Origin: an uncultured Collinsella sp.
GTDB taxonomy: Bacteria > Actinomycetota > Coriobacteriia > Coriobacteriales > Coriobacteriaceae
NCBI GenBank assembly: GCA_902475825.1
Contig: CABSBA010000044.1
Location: 1-9,913, forward strand
DNA: 9,913 nt
Reading direction: 5' to 3'
Shown here piece by piece: positions 6,973-9,913 of this stretch. The notes beneath the pieces were generated by a model, which saw only the letters and a list, made by a program, of their open reading frames with translations, was not told the origin of the DNA and did no database searches. A program made the position numbers and the translations under genes. Position 1 is the first letter of the stretch, and each line of letters opens with the position of its first letter.

Positions 6973-7129
6973 GGCGCAACCCCTTCTCGCGGCAACGATA
7001 CCGCGCGATTAATAAACGTTGTTCGATAGTCTACCACGGACCGACCCCCGCCCGTCCCACAAGCCGCATCGCACCACAAACCAGTCTTTTTGGAATGGCG
7101 CGAAGCGTGGCAGACAGCCACCCAACACG

Positions 7130-8434
7130 CTAATGGCGGGCGCGCACCCTCACCAAACGCACCATGGCGAGCGCAAAGCCCACAGCGGCCACAGCCATCA
7201 ACACATAGAACACCGAACGGAAACCACACAAGAACACATCCGGACGGCCTGCAACAAAACTGGTCACGGCCTCGCCCATCGCCACGCTCATCTGCCCATA
7301 TAGGATATGCGACGCCGCCGTAATGCCCACTGCCATACCCGCATAGCGCGCCAGGCTACCCAGACTGCCAGCAAAGCCGAGCGCTTCGCGCGGAGCCGAG
7401 CCCATGTACAGTGAGTTATTGGGGCTCTGGAAAATCGACGTACCGCACGACATAAACGCGACACAGCACACGATCACAGGGATAGAAGAGTGCTCATCGA
7501 GCGTGCTTACCGCAAAAAGACCGCATACGTACACGCCCAGGCCGACCGCCGTGGGGCCCTCGCAGCCAACACGGTCCGAAACCGTACCCGAAAGCGGTCC
7601 GATAAAGGCATTCACCATCGGCAGCGCCAAAAAGAGCAGTCCGGAAATGTCAGAACCAAAGCCGTGGGCGTCCTGAAAATAGAACGGCAGAATAAACTCG
7701 GATGCGCCAATGCCAACGAACACGATGAGCATGCAGGCAAGGTTGATAGTGAAGGCCGAATTTGCAAAACAGCGGTGAGCAGCCTCGGCAAGGGGCATGG
7801 GGCGTTCGCCAGCCTCTGGCCTAACATGCGGCAGCGTGTAGAGCCCCACGATAAACGAGATGACGCCAATGGGCAGGTTGATGAGGAAGATGCTCTCCCA
7901 GGGAAAGCTTGCCACCAGCATGCCACCGAGCACGGGGCCACACATCATGCCGAGGGCCACGAAGGTCGCAAGAATACCCATGGCACGACCGCGCTCGCGA
8001 GCCGGAAACGACTCGGTGATGATACCCATGTTGTTGGCCATGGCTGCCGCGCAACCGACGCCCTGAACGATGCGTGCCAGAATAAGAACTTCGAGCGAGG
8101 CCGAAAGGCCGCAAAGCAGCGAACCGGCCGTAAAGACGATTACGCCCAGATCGGAAGAGCACACGTCGGAACGCACGTCGCCCAGGCGGCCAAACGGCAG
8201 CATAGCCACGCACGTCGCAAGCAGATACACCGAGCTCACCAGCTGAATGCGATCGAGGCCCACGCCCAGCTCCTTTTGCATCACGGGCAACGCCACGGTC
8301 ACGACGGTCGAATCCAGACACGACATAAACGTCATGATGAGCACGGTAAACAGAATCGCCCATTTGTTCTTGCCATGGGTGTCGCCCTCAAGGGCAATGC
8401 GCTCACGGCGCAGCTGCTCTGCGGTTTTCTCCAT
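7130..8434 (-). CDS. MFS transporter (DHA2-like drug/solute:H+ antiporter), with a corrupted internal segment
   Basis: The 434-residue membrane protein has about 12 predicted helices. LDSTVVTVALP in TM1 (40-50) and the GMMCGPVLGG antiporter motif C in TM5 point to a proton-driven exporter of the DHA group; the substrate is unknown. ATG 8434 has AAAGG six bases upstream (8441-8445); the ATG at 8440 abuts that site and is less likely. Residues 88-96 read RSDVCSSDL, the translation of an Illumina adapter, exactly where motif A (GRLGD then a GRR/GRK-rich loop) should continue. The frame and the spacing from GRLGD (82-86) to the next helix (GVIVFTAGS, from 97) are preserved, so the real gene is probably intact and only this part of the assembly is wrong. 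It is preceded by the metY terminator and so is likely transcribed separately. Confidence 0.85.
   Translation of the reverse strand: MEKTAEQLRRERIALEGDTHGKNKWAILFTVLIMTFMSCLDSTVVTVALPVMQKELGVGLDRIQLVSSVYLLATCVAMLPFGRLGDVRSDVCSSDLGVIVFTAGSLLCGLSASLEVLILARIVQGVGCAAAMANNMGIITESFPARERGRAMGILATFVALGMMCGPVLGGMLVASFPWESIFLINLPIGVISFIVGLYTLPHVRPEAGERPMPLAEAAHRCFANSAFTINLACMLIVFVGIGASEFILPFYFQDAHGFGSDISGLLFLALPMVNAFIGPLSGTVSDRVGCEGPTAVGLGVYVCGLFAVSTLDEHSSIPVIVCCVAFMSCGTSIFQSPNNSLYMGSAPREALGFAGSLGSLARYAGMAVGITAASHILYGQMSVAMGEAVTSFVAGRPDVFLCGFRSVFYVLMAVAAVGFALAMVRLVRVRARH
8148..8172. other. Sequencing-adapter sequence inside the assembly (artefact)
   Basis: The plus strand reads AGATCGGAAGAGC (8148-8160) and continues with ACACGTC (8161-8167), which is the start of the Illumina TruSeq read-1 3' adapter. 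After one mismatch at 8168, GAAC (8169-8172) also matches, so 24 of 25 positions agree. In the MFS frame on the minus strand it encodes RSDVCSSDL, a well-known contaminant peptide in metagenome-derived proteins. This is not biological sequence. Confidence 0.96.
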
Positions 8435-8460
8435 ATCCATCCTTTCGAGTGGCGCAACGC

Positions 8461-8507
8461 AAAAACGGGGCCCCAATCGCCTGCAAACAGTCGCGATTGG
8501 GGTCCCG
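8461..8507 (-). terminator. Intrinsic terminator of metY
   Basis: A 15-bp stem (8466-8480 with 8493-8507, one G-U pair) around a 12-base loop is followed on the minus strand by TTTTT (8461-8465). It lies about 70 bases after the metY stop codon and 27 bases before the MFS start, separating the two genes into different transcripts or at least attenuating read-through. Confidence 0.85.
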
Positions 8508-8575
8508 CCTACGGAATCGGAACGAAAGGTCGCCGAAGCTTTCTGCCAGCATCGGCGCCTCGCACGCACGCTAGC

Positions 8576-9859
8576 CTAGCACTGCTCGAGTGCCTGCTCA
8601 AGGTCGGCAATCAGATCGGCCGTGTCCTCGAGGCCGCACGACAAGCGCACCATGTCGGCGGAAATGCCACAGGCAATGAGTTCCTCATCGTTCATCTGGC
8701 GATGCGTGGCATTAGCGGGATGCAGGCAGCAAGTGCGGGCGTCGGCCACGTGCGTGGCGATCTGGGCGAGCTTGAGGCTCTTCATAAAGGTCTCGGCCGC
8801 CGCACGGCCACCGTTAAAGCCAAAGCTCACAACGCCGCAGGTACCGTTGGGCATGTACTTCTGAGCGAGATCGTAGTACTTGTCGCCCTCCAGGCCCGGA
8901 TAGCTCACGAAGCGTACCTCGGGATGACTCTGCAGGAACTTGGCAACGGCCAGGCCGTTCTCACAATGACGCGGCATGCGCACATGCAGGCTCTCGAGCG
9001 AGCTGTTCAAGAAAAACGCCGCATGCGGGTTCTGCATGGGACCAAGATCGCGCATAAGCTGCGCGGTTGCCTTGGTAATGAAGGCACCCTCGCGACCGAA
9101 CTTCTCGGCATAGGTCACGCCGTGGTAGCTCTCATCGGGCGTGGTAAGACCCGGGAACTTGTCCGCATGGGCCATCCAGTCAAACTGGCCGTGGTCGACG
9201 ATCACGCCGCCCAGGTAGGCAGCATGTCCATCCATGTACTTGGTGGTGGAGTGCGTAACGATATCGGCGCCCCACTCAAAGGGACGGCACATCACGGGCG
9301 TCGGGAAGGTGTTGTCGACCATCAACGGCACGCCGTGGTCATGTGCGGCCTTGGCAAAGCGCTCAATATCGAGCACGGCAAGGGCGGGGTTGGCAATCGT
9401 CTCGCCAAAGACAAGCTTGGTATTGGGCTCAAAGGCTGCCTCGAGCTCCTCATCGGTGCAGTCGGGGGCAACGAACGTGCAGGTCAAGCCCATGCGCTCC
9501 ATGGTATGAGCAAGTAGGTTGTAGGTACCGCCGTAAATGGCAGAGCTTGCGACCACGTGATCGCCAGCACCGGCCACGTTAAAGATAGCGAGGAAGTTCG
9601 CAGCCATGCCCGAACTCGTGAGCATCGCGGCAGTGCCGCCCTCCATCTCGCAGATCTTGGCAGCAACCAAATCGCACGTGGGGTTCTGCAGACGGCTATA
9701 GAAGTAGCCCGACTCCTCCAGGTCAAACAGCTTGCCCATGTGCTCGGACGTGTCGTACTTCCACGTGGTGGACTGGTAGATGGGCACCTGGCGCGGCTCG
9801 GCATCTCCCGGGTGATAGCCGCCCTGAACACATGTAGTACCGATGGTCTGCTCGCTCAT
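8576..9859 (-). CDS. metY: O-acetylhomoserine aminocarboxypropyltransferase (sulfhydrylase)
   Basis: The 427-residue PLP enzyme makes homocysteine from O-acetylhomoserine and sulfide, the direct sulfhydrylation route to methionine. It belongs to the Cys/Met metabolism PLP family: TSSGMAA at 81-87, YGGTYNL at 109-115, VDNTF at 181-185 (D182 contacts the PLP ring) and HSTTKYMDGH at 203-212 with the Schiff-base lysine K207. The length near 430 residues, and the long insertion after the lysine (HADKFPGLTTPDESYHGVTY, 231-250), are typical of MetY rather than the shorter MetB/MetC (about 380-400). ATG 9859 follows GGGAG (9866-9870) with six bases of spacing. The leader within the window is only about 50 bases and shows no recognisable SAM riboswitch, but any longer element would lie beyond the right edge. 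Confidence 0.92.
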   Translation of the reverse strand: MSEQTIGTTCVQGGYHPGDAEPRQVPIYQSTTWKYDTSEHMGKLFDLEESGYFYSRLQNPTCDLVAAKICEMEGGTAAMLTSSGMAANFLAIFNVAGAGDHVVASSAIYGGTYNLLAHTMERMGLTCTFVAPDCTDEELEAAFEPNTKLVFGETIANPALAVLDIERFAKAAHDHGVPLMVDNTFPTPVMCRPFEWGADIVTHSTTKYMDGHAAYLGGVIVDHGQFDWMAHADKFPGLTTPDESYHGVTYAEKFGREGAFITKATAQLMRDLGPMQNPHAAFFLNSSLESLHVRMPRHCENGLAVAKFLQSHPEVRFVSYPGLEGDKYYDLAQKYMPNGTCGVVSFGFNGGRAAAETFMKSLKLAQIATHVADARTCCLHPANATHRQMNDEELIACGISADMVRLSCGLEDTADLIADLEQALEQC

Positions 9860-9913
9860 ATCTAGCTCCCTTGCCTGGGTTTTAGTTTTATTCGGTTCAC
9901 GATACCGCTACCC

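Noticed and set aside
6973..7129. Purine riboswitch upstream of xpt.
   Set aside because: I could not find the conserved purine-aptamer core or its paired loops on the minus strand; only a weak TAGACT-like -10 is visible.
7085..7129. Possible terminator after the MFS gene (GTGGC/GCCAC stem).
   Set aside because: The stem is five base pairs and is not followed by a T-run on the minus strand.
7490..9517. Very long plus-strand open frame (675 codons) antisense to the MFS and metY genes.
   Set aside because: It crosses two recognisable minus-strand genes and the terminator between them, is rich in His, Ala, Gly and Arg as shadow frames in GC-rich DNA are, and has no family resemblance. It also includes the adapter in translation (GRAHV).

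Overview
This is a GC-rich bacterial chromosomal segment with eight genes I can support. Gene content, codon choice (mostly GC-ending) and short intergenic palindromes fit a gut actinobacterium of the Coriobacteriia, perhaps Collinsella. That assignment is inference, because there is no rRNA or other marker gene in the window.

Layout. From 61 to 1861, on the minus strand, lies a two-gene molybdenum cofactor operon, moeA followed by a mogA/moaB homologue, closed by a clear intrinsic terminator. A divergent intergenic region of about 210 bases separates it from a plus-strand pair: a CLC-type anion channel or antiporter (2072-3493) and a diacylglycerol-kinase-family lipid kinase (3579-4541). A complete IS3-family insertion sequence (4596-5894) follows. 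It carries a single-frame DDE transposase and sits inside a long intergenic palindrome, whose two arms now flank it. The remaining genes are all on the minus strand: a short release-factor-like GGQ protein (5930-6310), xanthine phosphoribosyltransferase (6394-6972), a 12-helix MFS transporter (7130-8434) and O-acetylhomoserine sulfhydrylase (8576-9859). Strong hairpin-plus-T-tract terminators follow xpt and metY.

How the genes relate. MogA and MoeA catalyse the last two steps of molybdenum cofactor assembly and are clearly co-transcribed. The CLC protein and lipid kinase may share a transcript (85-base gap). The other genes look like independent housekeeping or accessory units: purine salvage, ribosome rescue, drug or solute efflux, and sulfur assimilation into homocysteine.

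Most notable points. (1) The MFS gene contains a 25-base stretch matching the Illumina TruSeq adapter at 24 positions. It replaces the conserved motif A loop, so this is an assembly artefact. (2) The IS insertion into a palindromic repeat can be reconstructed, including a probable 3-base target duplication. (3) The GGQ protein's leader is occupied by a perfect 14-bp-stem terminator hairpin. I found no convincing undescribed multi-gene system here.
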